From Enemella evansiae (GTDB taxonomy: Bacteria; Actinomycetota; Actinomycetes; Propionibacteriales; Propionibacteriaceae), in assembly GCF_002250705.1 (NCBI RefSeq), contig NZ_NMVP01000035.1, positions 124,001 through 188,000 on the forward strand: DNA of 64,000 nucleotides. Direction: 5' to 3'. Numbering within the stretch: position 1 is the first letter of the stretch; every line of letters starts with the position of its first letter. The notes under the pieces are model-generated. The model was given only the letters and a program-made list of their open reading frames with translations. It was not told where the DNA came from and did no database searches. Positions 16,078 to 24,898 of this stretch are shown here, piece after piece. A program made the position numbers and the translations under genes.

Positions 16078-17775
16078 ATGGATCCCGCAGTCCGCCTGGA
16101 CGCCCAATGGATCGACTATCTGTTGATCCTGGTCTATTTCATCTTCGTGCTCGGCGTCGGCTGGTTTGCCCGCCGGGGCGTCTCCAGCAGTATCGAGTTC
16201 TTCCTCTCCGGGCGGTCGCTGCCCGCCTGGGTGACCGGGTTGGCGTTCATCTCCGCCAACCTGGGCGCGGTCGAGATCATGGGCATGTCGGCGACCGGTG
16301 CGCAATACGGCTATCCGACGATGCACTACTTCTGGGTCGGCGCGATCCCGGCCATGCTGTTCCTCGGCGTGGTGATGATGCCCTTCTACTACGGCTCCAA
16401 GGTGCGCTCGGTGCCCGAGTTCATGCGCCGGCGGTTCGGTACCGGCGCGCACCTGGTGAACGCGCTCTCCTTCGCGGTGGCCCAGGTGCTGATCGCCGGG
16501 GTGAACCTGTTCCTGCTCGGCAGCATCGTGCAGCGGTTGCTCGGCTGGCCGCTCTGGCTGGCGCTGATCGTCGCCGCCGCGATCGTGCTGTCCTACATCA
16601 CCCTGGGTGGTCTGTCGGCGGCGATCTACAACGAGGTGCTGCAGTTCTTCGTGATCGTGGCGGCGCTGCTGCCGCTGACGTTGATCGGTCTGCACCGGCT
16701 CGGTGGTTGGAACGGCTTCAAGCAGGCGGTGGCCAATGACGGCGGGCTCGGCGCGACCCAGCTGCACACCTGGCCGGGCGAGCAGCTCTCCGGTTTCACC
16801 AACCCGGTGCTGTCGGTGGTCGGCATCGTCTTCGGTCTGGGCTTCGTGCTGTCCTTCGGTTACTGGACGACCAACTTCGTCGAGGTGCAGCGGGCGATGG
16901 CGTCCAAGGACATCACCTCGGCCCGGTTGACGCCGATCATCGGCGCCTTCCCGAAGATGTTCATCCCGTTCATCGTGATCATCCCCGGCATGATCGCCGC
17001 GGTCCTGGTGCCGCAGCTGGCCGAGTTCAAACGGCTCTACCCGCAGGGTGAGGCGGCGGCCCAGGCGGCCACCGGGGTGACCTACAACGACGCGCTGCTG
17101 CTGTTGATGCGCGAGACCCTGCCGAATGGTCTGCTGGGTGTGGCGATCGCCGGTCTGCTGGCGGCGTTCATGGCCGGCATGGCGGCCAACGTGTCGGCGT
17201 TCAACACCGTCTTTTCCTACGACCTGTGGCAGCAGTACGTGAAGAAGGACAAGCCGGACGACTACTACCTGAAGGTGGGCCGGCTCGCGACCATCGCGGC
17301 CTGTGTGATCGCGATCTTCACCGCGCTGATCGCGGCGAACTTCTCCAACCTGATGGACTATCTGCAGACGCTGTTCGGCTTCTTCAACGCGCCGCTGTTC
17401 GCCACCTTCATCCTCGGCATGTTCTGGAAGCGGGCGACGCCGACGGCGGGCTGGGTCGGCCTGGTCGGCGGCACGCTGTCCGCGGTCGCGGTGTTCATCC
17501 TGAGCGAGACCGGGGTGATCGACCTGCCCGGCCAGGGCGCGGCCTTCCTGGCGGCGAGCGCGGCGTTCGTGGTGGACATCGTGCTGATGGTGATCGTCTC
17601 GCTGGTGACGACGCCCAAGCCGGCGAGCGAGTTGCGCGGGCTGGTCTATTCCGAGACCCCGCGCAGCGACCTGGTGGACGCCGACGCCGCGCGGCACCGC
17701 TGGTACCAGAAGCCGACCGTGGTCGCCGGTATCGCGCTGGTGATGGTCATCGCGCTCAATGTGATCTTCCGCTGA
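16078..17775 (+). CDS. Sodium:solute symporter (SSS family, sugar type)
   Basis: A 565-residue SSS-family transporter with about 14 membrane segments. Family marks include GFSxSA-like ANLGAVEIMGMSATGAQYG in TM2, the TLGGLSAAIYNEVLQ segment (the GGLxAV-type SSS signature), and the AAFMAGMAANVSAFNT segment lining the sodium site. The pattern resembles SglT/vSGLT sodium-galactose carriers, so a sugar is the likely cargo. GGGGAGG lies 5 nt before the ATG. A TAAAGT hexamer at 16025-16030 may be the -10. It is followed after 10 bp by a small two-span membrane protein that is probably a partner. Confidence 0.92.
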   Translation: MDPAVRLDAQWIDYLLILVYFIFVLGVGWFARRGVSSSIEFFLSGRSLPAWVTGLAFISANLGAVEIMGMSATGAQYGYPTMHYFWVGAIPAMLFLGVVMMPFYYGSKVRSVPEFMRRRFGTGAHLVNALSFAVAQVLIAGVNLFLLGSIVQRLLGWPLWLALIVAAAIVLSYITLGGLSAAIYNEVLQFFVIVAALLPLTLIGLHRLGGWNGFKQAVANDGGLGATQLHTWPGEQLSGFTNPVLSVVGIVFGLGFVLSFGYWTTNFVEVQRAMASKDITSARLTPIIGAFPKMFIPFIVIIPGMIAAVLVPQLAEFKRLYPQGEAAAQAATGVTYNDALLLLMRETLPNGLLGVAIAGLLAAFMAGMAANVSAFNTVFSYDLWQQYVKKDKPDDYYLKVGRLATIAACVIAIFTALIAANFSNLMDYLQTLFGFFNAPLFATFILGMFWKRATPTAGWVGLVGGTLSAVAVFILSETGVIDLPGQGAAFLAASAAFVVDIVLMVIVSLVTTPKPASELRGLVYSETPRSDLVDADAARHRWYQKPTVVAGIALVMVIALNVIFR

Positions 17776-17785
17776 GGGGTTGGAA

Positions 17786-18055
17786 ATGAGTGACACACAT
17801 CGCACCCGGGCCCATTCCGCCGGCGCTTTCGACGTCCGGAACTTCATCGCCCTGCTGATCGGCATCTACGGAGTGGTGGTGCTGCTGCTCGGCCTGTTCG
17901 CCTTCAACGCCGAGGAATCCGCCCGTACCGACGGGATGAACGCCAACCTGTGGGCCGGCATCGTGATGATCGCCTTCGCGGTGCTCTTCGCGCTCTGGGC
18001 GAGGGTACGCCCGGTCAAGGTCGTGGAGACCGAGCAATTGGAGAATCCGGAGTAG
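17786..18055 (+). CDS. Small two-span membrane protein next to the symporter
   Basis: An 89-residue protein with two hydrophobic spans (around residues 20-42 and 57-77) and charged ends, rich in Glu at the C terminus. The ATG is chosen because GAGGGG lies 6 nt upstream; a TTG six bases earlier would abut the motif. Only 10 bp separate it from the symporter stop, so it is cotranscribed. Small partners of this shape commonly follow SSS transporter genes in Actinobacteria. The function is unknown; assembly or stability of the symporter is a guess. Confidence 0.75.
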   Translation: MSDTHRTRAHSAGAFDVRNFIALLIGIYGVVVLLLGLFAFNAEESARTDGMNANLWAGIVMIAFAVLFALWARVRPVKVVETEQLENPE

Positions 18056-18173
18056 GGTCGGGTCGGGTGGGTCCCGGGCTCGTCCCGGTGCGGTGGATCA
18101 TCCAGCGCCGCACGAACCTCGGATGGGCAAGACTTGCGAGCAGTATCTGACCATCTCCGAAGATCGGGGCCAG

Positions 18174-18851
18174 ATGACCTCCGCAACCCGGACCGCCCAC
18201 CGACCCCGACTGCTCCGCCGCGCGATGGTGGTCGGCGCCGTCCTGTTCACCCTGATCGGCCTCCCATTCACCGTCGTCGGCGCGATCCAGGGCAATGACT
18301 ATTTCGCGGTCCCCGATGCGTCGCTGAGCACGGATTCGGCGGCCATGGTCACCCGCGAGATCGATGTCGAGGGCCGTCGTCCGACGGATCCGCAGAACGA
18401 TCCAGGTGATCTGTCCCGGGTCAGGATCCAGGTCCGACCTGCCGATCCGAACAGGCCGGTGTTCGTCGGCATCGGAAGACGCGCCGACGTCGAGCGATAT
18501 CTGCGGGGCGTCGCCTACGACGAGATGGCGACCTTCACCACCGACCCGCTCCGGGTGACCTGGCAGCGGCATCCGGGTGGCGCGGCCGCGTCCCCGCCGG
18601 CCGCTCAGTCGTTCTGGGCAGCCACCTCGAAGGTGGTGGCTCCCGGTGTCGTCGAGCTGGAATGGGACAAGTCGCTGGGTGAGTGGATGGCCGTCGCCAT
18701 GAACGCGGACGGTTCCCCCGGTCTGGTGGTCTCGGCCAACATCGGTCTGCGCTGGGGTTTCCTGCTGCCCGTGGGAATCGGGTGCCTGGTTCTCGCGACG
18801 ACCCTCGTCGGGGGACTCATCCTCCTCACCCGGAGAGCGGCGAAGCGGTGA
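18174..18851 (+). CDS. Membrane protein of unknown function with extracytoplasmic domain
   Basis: A 225-residue protein with a transmembrane span near each end (about residues 16-38 and 198-220) and an extracytoplasmic domain of about 150 residues between them. That domain holds VFVGIGRRADVERYLRGVAYDEMATF, a recurring block in actinobacterial membrane proteins of unknown role (from memory). No enzymatic motif is visible. The start is uncertain: ATG 18174 gives a clean N-terminal membrane anchor. In-frame GTG 18093 and ATG 18123 would add up to 27 residues without a convincing ribosome-binding site. Confidence 0.65.
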   Translation: MTSATRTAHRPRLLRRAMVVGAVLFTLIGLPFTVVGAIQGNDYFAVPDASLSTDSAAMVTREIDVEGRRPTDPQNDPGDLSRVRIQVRPADPNRPVFVGIGRRADVERYLRGVAYDEMATFTTDPLRVTWQRHPGGAAASPPAAQSFWAATSKVVAPGVVELEWDKSLGEWMAVAMNADGSPGLVVSANIGLRWGFLLPVGIGCLVLATTLVGGLILLTRRAAKR

Positions 18852-18892
18852 TCCTGAGCTTGAGCATGGATTCCTCCCCGTTGGCTGCGTGA

Positions 18893-18925
18893 CGTTCATC
18901 GAGTAGGTCGCGCAGCGACCGTGTC
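18893..18925 (+). repeat. REP-like 41-bp repeat, copy 1 (33-bp partial)
   Basis: CGTTCATCGAGTAGGTCGCG followed by CAGCGACCGTGTC; the terminal GAGATGAA of the full unit is missing. The core GGTCGC-GCA-GCGACC is a hairpin. Confidence 0.8.
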
Positions 18926-18930
18926 CTTCA

Positions 18931-18971
18931 CGTTCATCGAGTAGGTCGCGCAGCGACCGTGTCGAGATGAA
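18931..18971 (+). repeat. REP-like 41-bp repeat, copy 2 (full)
   Basis: The full 41-bp unit, imperfectly palindromic: TTCATCGA at the left mirrors TCGAGATGAA at the right around the GGTCGC/GCGACC hairpin. Same orientation as copy 1. Inverted relative to the two copies at 20922 and 20986. Confidence 0.85.
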
Positions 18972-19004
18972 TCCCATGCTCGCTGAGCGAGCGAGGGATG
19001 CCTT

Positions 19005-19105
19005 CCCACGTTGGCTGAGCGAGGAGGAACGACGAGTCGAAGCCACGGCCTCTGGGTGACGGTGGTTTCGACTCGTCGCTGCGCTCCTCGCTCAACCAAC
19101 GTGGG
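19005..19105. repeat. Long imperfect inverted repeat, about 42-bp arms
   Basis: The left arm, 19005-19046, begins CCCACGTTGGCTGAGCGAGG. The right arm, 19062-19105, ends CTCGCTCAACCAACGTGGG. They pair almost throughout, with a few mismatches and a 2-base length difference, around a 15-base loop. It lies in the 345-bp non-coding stretch 18852-19196 downstream of the HNH gene. It looks like a second repeat type rather than a simple terminator. Confidence 0.75.
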
Positions 19106-19141
19106 TGTTGACTGCGCGCTCCTGTGGTCGGGGCATGGGAG

Positions 19142-19196
19142 TTCGGTTGGGGCATGGCACACCATGCTCGGACCGAAGGACGATGCCCCGACCGAA
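19142..19196 (-). terminator. Hairpin just after the HNH gene
   Basis: TTCGGTTGGGGCAT (19142-19155) pairs with ATGCCCCGACCGAA (19183-19196) with one internal mismatch (T:G position). An alternative inner stem is GCATGG-CACA-CCATGC (19152-19167). It begins at the base next to the HNH stop codon. No U-tract is present, as is common in high-GC Actinobacteria. Confidence 0.5.
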
Positions 19197-20837
19197 TCAG
19201 AAGGGTGCGGGTTCGACGGATTCGCTTCCCTGGTTGGATAGCAGGGCAGGCTGAGTATCCGGCGGAGCCGACTTCTTCGCCTTCTGCTTCGCCGTCTTCT
19301 GCTTGGCCGCGTTGGCCTGGTCGCGGGCAGCCTGGCGTAGGTCGCGAAGCCGTTGGTTCTTGCGGGCGCGGCGGAGCCGCTCGCGTTCGCGGGCTTCGTC
19401 GGCTGCTTGTTCGGCTTCGGCCTGTTCCTTCTCCAACTGGGCCTGGCCGTTGCACAGGGTCTCCCAGAGAAGCTTTTCGGTCCGGGAGAGCGAAGCCGCC
19501 GGGTCGTTGATCAGGTGATCGGGTGGTGGATGGTCCCAGGTGCCATGTGCGCTGACCCAGGCCTCCTGCCCGGCGGGTGTTTTCCAGTGGAACACCCCGG
19601 GGGAGGGTTGCTCGACCTGATAGCCGGCGTGGGTTCGTGCGCGGTGCGAGGCCCGGGTCAACGGCCCCAGGTTGTCCGAACTGGTCGGCCCCTCCGGTGC
19701 GGGGATCGTGTGGTCCAGGTCGATCACGCGGCCGAACGCGCTGCGATTCGATCGGGGGAACATCACATACCGGTCGCGCAGCTTCACCCGCTGGGCGAGT
19801 TCGTCACTGGGTCGGTAGGTGTTGACCATCACCGGTGCGGCCAGGTCAATCACCGGCCGCACCTTCACGGTGCCAGCGCACTGGGCGAGCAGCTCCTTCA
19901 AGTGCTGGAGGGTGACCGGTCCGAGGGCTTCGCCTTCGCCGCCGCGGCCATTCGCGAGGTCGCGGGAGGTCATGTGAAGGATCAATTCGGCACCGTGCCG
20001 GCAGCGTTCGGATGTGGGTGTGACGATCTCCCCGTGCTTGTTGACCACCTCACCCGTAGGCGTGACGGTGGCGCCGTCGAACAGCGAGGGCTGGAGCAGT
20101 TGCCGGGCCCGGTCGGGATGTGCGAGGTGACCCAGGGCTTCCGCGCGGAGCTCGTCACGGGAGGCCGTCGAGCCACCGGCCTTCAACACGTCGGCGAGGC
20201 GGTCCAGCGTGCCGTTGAGCTGCTGCGCGTCGCCGGCGTCGAGGTTCGCGTAGAGGTCGGTGATCCCGGCGATGGTCCGGCTGGGGGTGAACTCGACACG
20301 GCGTTGCTTCTTGGCGGCTTGCCGTTCGGCTTCTTTGTCGTCGTTGAGGATCAACGCGACCTGGGCCTCGGTCGTCGCGACCGCACGCTTGGGGGTGAGG
20401 TTGACCAGGCGCAGTGACCAGAGGGAGTCGAACTCGCGGGCCTGGGTGAAGTTCAGCTGCAGGGCGGCGCGGGTGATGTCGCGGGCGACCCAGACGGGGA
20501 TGTCGCAGTCGAGGGTGGCCTGCCACAGGATCGGATGCCGATGCCGCAGGTTGAGCACGTCGGCGGTCCAGACCTGCGCGGTCTCCGGTGAACACCCCAG
20601 CGACATCGCCAACTCGAGGTGAAAGAACTCGGTGATCCCGGGCGTACCGTCGGCACCGGGGAACACGAGTTGTTCACCGTGGAGGACGCGGGCGGTGAGT
20701 TCGTCGGTGTGGGTGTTGAGGCCGGAGTAGGTGTCGCAGGCGGCGGCGATCGCAACCAGCCGGCGGGCTTCGGCCTGGGCGATGGTCTCGCTTTCGGCGC
20801 GGATCGCTGCGAGCACTTGGGCTCGTTCGGTGGTCAT
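19197..20837 (-). CDS. DUF222/HNH endonuclease-like protein (REP13E12 family)
   Basis: A 546-residue protein with an N-terminal DUF222 region (about 20-330) and a C-terminal HNH nuclease-like segment (about 370-420; DLDHTIPAPEG, DNLGPL, ASHRARTHAGY). The HNH His-Asn-His residues are present, but the Cys pairs that often bind zinc in this family are absent. A charged Lys/Glu/Arg-rich tail follows. The family is the actinobacterial 13E12 repeat protein, present in many copies per genome and suspected to be mobile (from memory). A perfect AAAGGAGGTGA (20844-20854) lies 6 nt before the ATG, and a sigma-70-like promoter precedes it. Inverted REP-like repeats flank the gene on both sides. Confidence 0.9.
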   Translation of the reverse strand: MTTERAQVLAAIRAESETIAQAEARRLVAIAAACDTYSGLNTHTDELTARVLHGEQLVFPGADGTPGITEFFHLELAMSLGCSPETAQVWTADVLNLRHRHPILWQATLDCDIPVWVARDITRAALQLNFTQAREFDSLWSLRLVNLTPKRAVATTEAQVALILNDDKEAERQAAKKQRRVEFTPSRTIAGITDLYANLDAGDAQQLNGTLDRLADVLKAGGSTASRDELRAEALGHLAHPDRARQLLQPSLFDGATVTPTGEVVNKHGEIVTPTSERCRHGAELILHMTSRDLANGRGGEGEALGPVTLQHLKELLAQCAGTVKVRPVIDLAAPVMVNTYRPSDELAQRVKLRDRYVMFPRSNRSAFGRVIDLDHTIPAPEGPTSSDNLGPLTRASHRARTHAGYQVEQPSPGVFHWKTPAGQEAWVSAHGTWDHPPPDHLINDPAASLSRTEKLLWETLCNGQAQLEKEQAEAEQAADEARERERLRRARKNQRLRDLRQAARDQANAAKQKTAKQKAKKSAPPDTQPALLSNQGSESVEPAPF

Positions 20838-20868
20838 CTGTGGTCACCTCCTTTCAACTGCTAGTCCC

Positions 20869-20897
20869 ACATTAGTCATTGTGTTCGAATAACTCAA
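20869..20897 (-). promoter_or_regulatory. Sigma-70-like promoter of the HNH gene
   Basis: On the minus strand, TTGAGT (20892-20897), a 17-bp spacer and TAATGT (20869-20874) lie in a locally AT-rich patch 15 bp before the Shine-Dalgarno. Confidence 0.55.
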
Positions 20898-20921
20898 GGG
20901 GTTTGGGGAGATTTTTTCGGG

Positions 20922-20962
20922 TTCATCTCGACACGGTCGCTGCGCGACCTACTCGATGAACG
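20922..20962 (-). repeat. REP-like 41-bp repeat, copy 3 (inverted)
   Basis: A full unit in the opposite orientation to copies 1-2, reading TTCATCTCGACACGGTCGCT then GCGCGACC and ending GATGAACG. It lies upstream of the HNH gene, beyond its promoter. Confidence 0.85.
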
Positions 20963-20985
20963 TGAGGGCGCAGGGGTGTGCCGGG

Positions 20986-21026
20986 TTCATCTCGACACGG
21001 TCGCTGCGCGACCTACTCGATGAACG
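20986..21026 (-). repeat. REP-like 41-bp repeat, copy 4 (inverted)
   Basis: Identical to copy 3, 64 bp further on, ending 33 bp before the helicase start codon. With copies 1-3 it encloses the HNH gene. Nothing else is recognised in the gap 20898-21047. Confidence 0.85.
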
Positions 21027-21047
21027 TGGGGCGGCGTACCGGGCCGC

Positions 21048-21053
21048 TAGGAT
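21048..21053 (+). promoter_or_regulatory. -10 hexamer of a probable leaderless transcript (helicase)
   Basis: TAGGAT, then 6 nt (CGGCGG), then the GTG start at 21060. No ribosome-binding site is visible. Confidence 0.5.
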
Positions 21054-21059
21054 CGGCGG

Positions 21060-23603
21060 GTGAAGTTGACCGATCGAGTGGCCGCCGATGCCGACAGCCT
21101 CTATGACCGCTTCACCGAGTGGACGCTGGAGCGGGGGCTCGAGCTGTATCCGCACCAGGACGAGGCCGCGATCGAGCTGTTCAGCGGCAACAACCTGATT
21201 CTCGCCACGCCGACCGGGTCGGGGAAATCGCTGGTCGCGGTCGCGGCGCACTTCGCGGCACTCGCCACCGACCGGGTCAGCTTCTACACCGCACCGATCA
21301 AGGCCCTGGTCAGCGAGAAATTCTTCAGCCTGTGTGAGATCTTCGGCGCCGACAACGTCGGCATGGTCACCGGCGACGCCTCGGTAAACGCCGACGCCCC
21401 GATCATCTGCTGCACCGCCGAGATCCTCGCCAACCTCTCGCTGCGCGAGGGCAAGGACGCCGACGTCGGCCTGGTGGTGATGGATGAGTTCCACTTCTAT
21501 TCCGAACCCGACCGCGGTTGGGCCTGGCAGGTACCGCTGCTGGAACTGCCGCAGGCCCAGTTCCTGCTGATGTCGGCCACCCTCGGCGAGGTCGACCAGT
21601 TCGTCACCGACCTGACCGAGCGCACCGGGCGTACCACCGCCGTCATCGCCGGCGCCGAACGCCCCGTCCCGCTGGAGTTCGAGTGGTCGATGACCCCGCT
21701 GCAGGACAAGGTCGTCGAACTCGTCCGCGACGACAGGGCGCCGGTCTACCTGGTGCACTTCACCCAGGCCGAGGCACTGGAACGCGCACAATCCCTGCTC
21801 TCCTTGCCGTTGCTGCCATCCGGTGCGGCCGAACGGATCGCCGCGGAGATCGGCGCCTTCCAGTTCGGACCCGGTTTCGGCAAGGTGCTCTCCAAGCTGG
21901 TACGCCGCGGCATCGGCGTGCACCACGCCGGCATGCTGCCCAAATATCGCCGCCTGGTCGAACAACTCGCCCAGACCGGCCTGCTCAAGGTGATCTGTGG
22001 CACCGACACCCTCGGTGTCGGGGTCAACGTCCCGATCCGCACCGTGCTGCTCACCGGTCTCAGCAAATACGACGGCCGCAAGGTGCGCCGGCTCAAGGCC
22101 CGCGAGTTCCACCAGATCGCCGGCCGGGCCGGCCGGGCCGGTTTCGACACCATCGGCTACGTGGTCGTGCAGGCCCCCGAACATGTCATCGAGAACGAAC
22201 GCGCCCTCGCGAAGATCGGCGACGATCCCAAGAAGCGCAAGAAATTCCAGCGCCGCAAACCCCCCGAGGGCTTCGTCTCCTGGAACGAGGAGACCTTCAC
22301 CAAGCTGATCGACGCCGAACCCGAACCGCTGCAGAGCCGGATGCGGGTCACCCACTCGATGATCCTCAACATCGTGCAACGTCCGGGCGACCCGTGGCAG
22401 GCGATGCGGTCCCTGCTCCAGGACAACCACGAGCAGTGGCGGCGTACCCGTCAACTCTCCCGCCGCGCACTCTCGCTGACCCGCGGCCTGCTGGAATCCG
22501 GCGTCCTGGTCAAACTCGACCCGCCGGCCGCCGACGGGCGCACCTGTGCGCTGGCCGACACCGTCGGGGAGGACTTCGCGCTGAACCAGCCGCTCGCGCC
22601 CTTCGCCGTTGCCGCATTGGAACTCCTCGATCCCGAGGCCGACAGCTACCCGCTCGATGTGGTGTCGGTGATCGAGTCGGTGCTGGAGGATCCGTTCGTG
22701 GTGCTGCTCGCCCAGCAGCACAAGGAACGGGGCGCCGCGATCGCGGAGATGAAGGCCGACGGCATCGAATACGAGGAGCGGATGCAGCTGCTCGAGGAGG
22801 TCACCTGGCCCAAGCCGCTGGCCGAACTGCTCGAGCACGCGCTGCAGGCGTACGCCCAGTCCCACCCCTGGGTCGATCCGAGCGCGCTGTCACCGAAGTC
22901 GATCGTCCGCGACCTCTGGGAACGCGCGATGGACTTCACCCAGTTCATCGGCTTCTACCAGCTGCAACGCTCCGAGGGCGTCGTACTGCGCTACCTCACC
23001 GACTGCTACCGCGCCCTGCGCCAGACCGTGCCGGATTCCTTCCACAGTGAGGAACTGGACACCCTGATCGAGTGGCTGGGGGAGCTGGTCCGCCAGACCG
23101 ACTCGTCACTGCTGGACGAGTGGGAGGCGCTCACCGACCCGGACAAGGTCGCCGCCGAGGCGGCGGCCCGCGCCGCCGGCACGCCACCCCCGCCGCCCCG
23201 TCCGGTGACCGGAAACGAGCGGGTTTTCACCACCATGGTTCGCAATGCGATGTTCCGCCGGGTCGAACTCGCGGCCCGGGACCGCTGGCAGGAGCTCGCC
23301 AACCTGGACGCCGCGGCCGCCGCGCTGCCCGAACCCGAGCTGCCGGTGTTGATGACCGCCGACGCCTGGGACGAGGCGCTCGGCGGTTATTGGGACGAGC
23401 ACGACGAGCTCCGCACCGGCGCCGATGCCCGCGGACCGGCGCTGCTGCGGATCGAGAAGCACCGCACCCGCTGGGAGGTCACCCAGGTGCTCGACGACCC
23501 CGAGGGCAACCACGACTGGCGAATCCTGGCCGAGGTCGACCTGCCCGCCAGCGATCAGGTCGGTACCGCGGTGGTGCGCACCCTCGCATTCGAACGGCTC
23601 TGA
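21060..23603 (+). CDS. Ski2-like DEAD/DEAH-box helicase with DUF3516 C-terminal region
   Basis: An 847-residue superfamily 2 helicase. Motifs in order: I ATPTGSGKS (49-57), II DEFH (142-145), III SAT (about 174), HHAGMLPKYRR (about 296), GTDTLGVGVN (motif V, about 323) and QIAGRAGRAG (motif VI, about 354). The remaining 480 residues match the DUF3516 extension of actinobacterial Ski2-like helicases. A role in RNA or DNA remodelling is likely, but the exact substrate is unknown. The GTG start has a -10 hexamer 6 nt upstream and no Shine-Dalgarno. Its last 49 bases overlap the convergent PLP-enzyme gene. Confidence 0.93.
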   Translation: MKLTDRVAADADSLYDRFTEWTLERGLELYPHQDEAAIELFSGNNLILATPTGSGKSLVAVAAHFAALATDRVSFYTAPIKALVSEKFFSLCEIFGADNVGMVTGDASVNADAPIICCTAEILANLSLREGKDADVGLVVMDEFHFYSEPDRGWAWQVPLLELPQAQFLLMSATLGEVDQFVTDLTERTGRTTAVIAGAERPVPLEFEWSMTPLQDKVVELVRDDRAPVYLVHFTQAEALERAQSLLSLPLLPSGAAERIAAEIGAFQFGPGFGKVLSKLVRRGIGVHHAGMLPKYRRLVEQLAQTGLLKVICGTDTLGVGVNVPIRTVLLTGLSKYDGRKVRRLKAREFHQIAGRAGRAGFDTIGYVVVQAPEHVIENERALAKIGDDPKKRKKFQRRKPPEGFVSWNEETFTKLIDAEPEPLQSRMRVTHSMILNIVQRPGDPWQAMRSLLQDNHEQWRRTRQLSRRALSLTRGLLESGVLVKLDPPAADGRTCALADTVGEDFALNQPLAPFAVAALELLDPEADSYPLDVVSVIESVLEDPFVVLLAQQHKERGAAIAEMKADGIEYEERMQLLEEVTWPKPLAELLEHALQAYAQSHPWVDPSALSPKSIVRDLWERAMDFTQFIGFYQLQRSEGVVLRYLTDCYRALRQTVPDSFHSEELDTLIEWLGELVRQTDSSLLDEWEALTDPDKVAAEAAARAAGTPPPPPRPVTGNERVFTTMVRNAMFRRVELAARDRWQELANLDAAAAALPEPELPVLMTADAWDEALGGYWDEHDELRTGADARGPALLRIEKHRTRWEVTQVLDDPEGNHDWRILAEVDLPASDQVGTAVVRTLAFERL

Positions 23604-24802
23604 TCACGGGCCGCACCCATCGCCTGCGCCAGATCGGCGATCAGATCGCTCGGATCCTCAAGCCCCACGGACAATCGGAGCAGATCGGCATGCGGCCGGG
23701 CCTCCGGTGCGACCGGGCGGTGGGTCAGCGATGCCGGATGCTGGATCAGCGAATCGACCCCGCCCAGGGACACCGCATGGGTGATCAATCGGAGCCCGGT
23801 GACCAACCCGGAAGCGGCCTCGAACCCGCCGGTCATGGAGAACGCGATCATCGCACCGGGCCCGCGCAATTGCCTGCCCAGCAGGGATTGCGGGTCCTGG
23901 CCAGCGAGTCCCGGATAGCAGACCCGGTCCACCTGTGGCTGCCCGGCCAACCACTGCGCGATGACCTGGGCATTGTCCTGCTGGGCCCGCATCCGTACCG
24001 GCAGGGTCTGCAACCCGCGATGCAGCTGGTACGCCGCCAGCGGATACAGCAGTGCCCCGGTCAGCGCGCGTACCCCGCGCAAGCGCGTGGCCCACTCGGC
24101 ATCGCAGGCCACCACACCACCGAGCAGATCACCGTGGCCGCCGAGATACTTGGTCGCCGAGTGCAGCACCAGGCGCACCCCCTGTCGGCGCGGCTGCTGC
24201 AGCACCGGGGTGGCGAAGGTGTTGTCGGCCAGCACCGGTGCCGAACCGGCCTGCGCGACGATCGCGGCCAGATCGACCAGTTCCAACGACGGATTGGCCG
24301 GGGTCTCCACGATCACCAGCCCGGTCTGCGGGGTGATCGACTCGGCGACCGTGTCCGGTTCCGCCCAGGTCACCGTCGTGCCCAGCAGCCCGGTGGCCAG
24401 CACATGATCGGTGCCACCGTAGAGCGGCCGGACCGCCACCACATGGGGCGTACCGGCCTGCACCAGTGCCAACAGCACGGCCGACAGCGCCGCCATCCCG
24501 GAGGCGTACGCCACCGCCTCCTCGGTGCCCTCCAGGGCTGCCAACCCGCGCTCGAACCGATCCACGTTGGGATTCCAGAGCCGTTGGTAGACCAGGCTCT
24601 GCCCGGACCCGGGCCGGCCACCGCCGGCCAGCGTCTCGTAGGCCTCTCCACCGCTGTCCAGATCGCTCACCGGATAGGTGCTGGACAGGTCGATCGGTGA
24701 CACGTGCACCCCGCGCGCGGTGAGGTCCTCGCGTCCCGCATGGACCGCCATCGTGTCCGGCAGGGAACTGTCCAGCTGGTAGGAATCATCATCGAAACGC
24801 AT
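23555..24802 (-). CDS. PLP-dependent trans-sulfuration enzyme (cystathionine gamma-synthase/lyase family)
   Basis: A 415-residue fold-type I enzyme of the Cys/Met metabolism family. PLP-binding marks are ASGMAA (100-105), YGGT (128-131), Asp193 in LADNTF and the Schiff-base Lys218 in HSATKYLGGHGD. It catalyses beta/gamma elimination or replacement on sulfur amino acids. The divergent Lrp-type regulator recalls the MdeR/methionine gamma-lyase pair. However, the Cys that follows the Tyr-Gly in methionine gamma-lyase is Gly here, so that name is not assigned. The ATG at 24802 has only GAGG 2 nt upstream. The 3' end overlaps the convergent helicase gene by 49 bp. Confidence 0.88.
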   Translation of the reverse strand: MRFDDDSYQLDSSLPDTMAVHAGREDLTARGVHVSPIDLSSTYPVSDLDSGGEAYETLAGGGRPGSGQSLVYQRLWNPNVDRFERGLAALEGTEEAVAYASGMAALSAVLLALVQAGTPHVVAVRPLYGGTDHVLATGLLGTTVTWAEPDTVAESITPQTGLVIVETPANPSLELVDLAAIVAQAGSAPVLADNTFATPVLQQPRRQGVRLVLHSATKYLGGHGDLLGGVVACDAEWATRLRGVRALTGALLYPLAAYQLHRGLQTLPVRMRAQQDNAQVIAQWLAGQPQVDRVCYPGLAGQDPQSLLGRQLRGPGAMIAFSMTGGFEAASGLVTGLRLITHAVSLGGVDSLIQHPASLTHRPVAPEARPHADLLRLSVGLEDPSDLIADLAQAMGAARDQSRSNARVRTTAVPT

Positions 24803-24898
24803 ACCCTCATGGTGCGGAATACGCGGCAGCACGACCAGAGTTCCGTGATATCCACGGCTCGAGATCGCCCAACCATGGATTCTGCGAAACCGGCCCGT

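Noticed and set aside
15745..17865. 706-codon minus-strand frame opposite the symporter gene
   Set aside because: His/Gln/Arg-rich shadow; the plus strand encodes a clear SSS transporter.
18893..21026. CRISPR array from the 41-bp repeats
   Set aside because: Only two units per side, opposite orientations, no regular spacers and no cas genes; the units are REP-like hairpins.
23555..24802. Naming the PLP enzyme methionine gamma-lyase (megL/mdeA)
   Set aside because: The characteristic Cys after the Tyr-Gly is Gly, so only the family level is supported.
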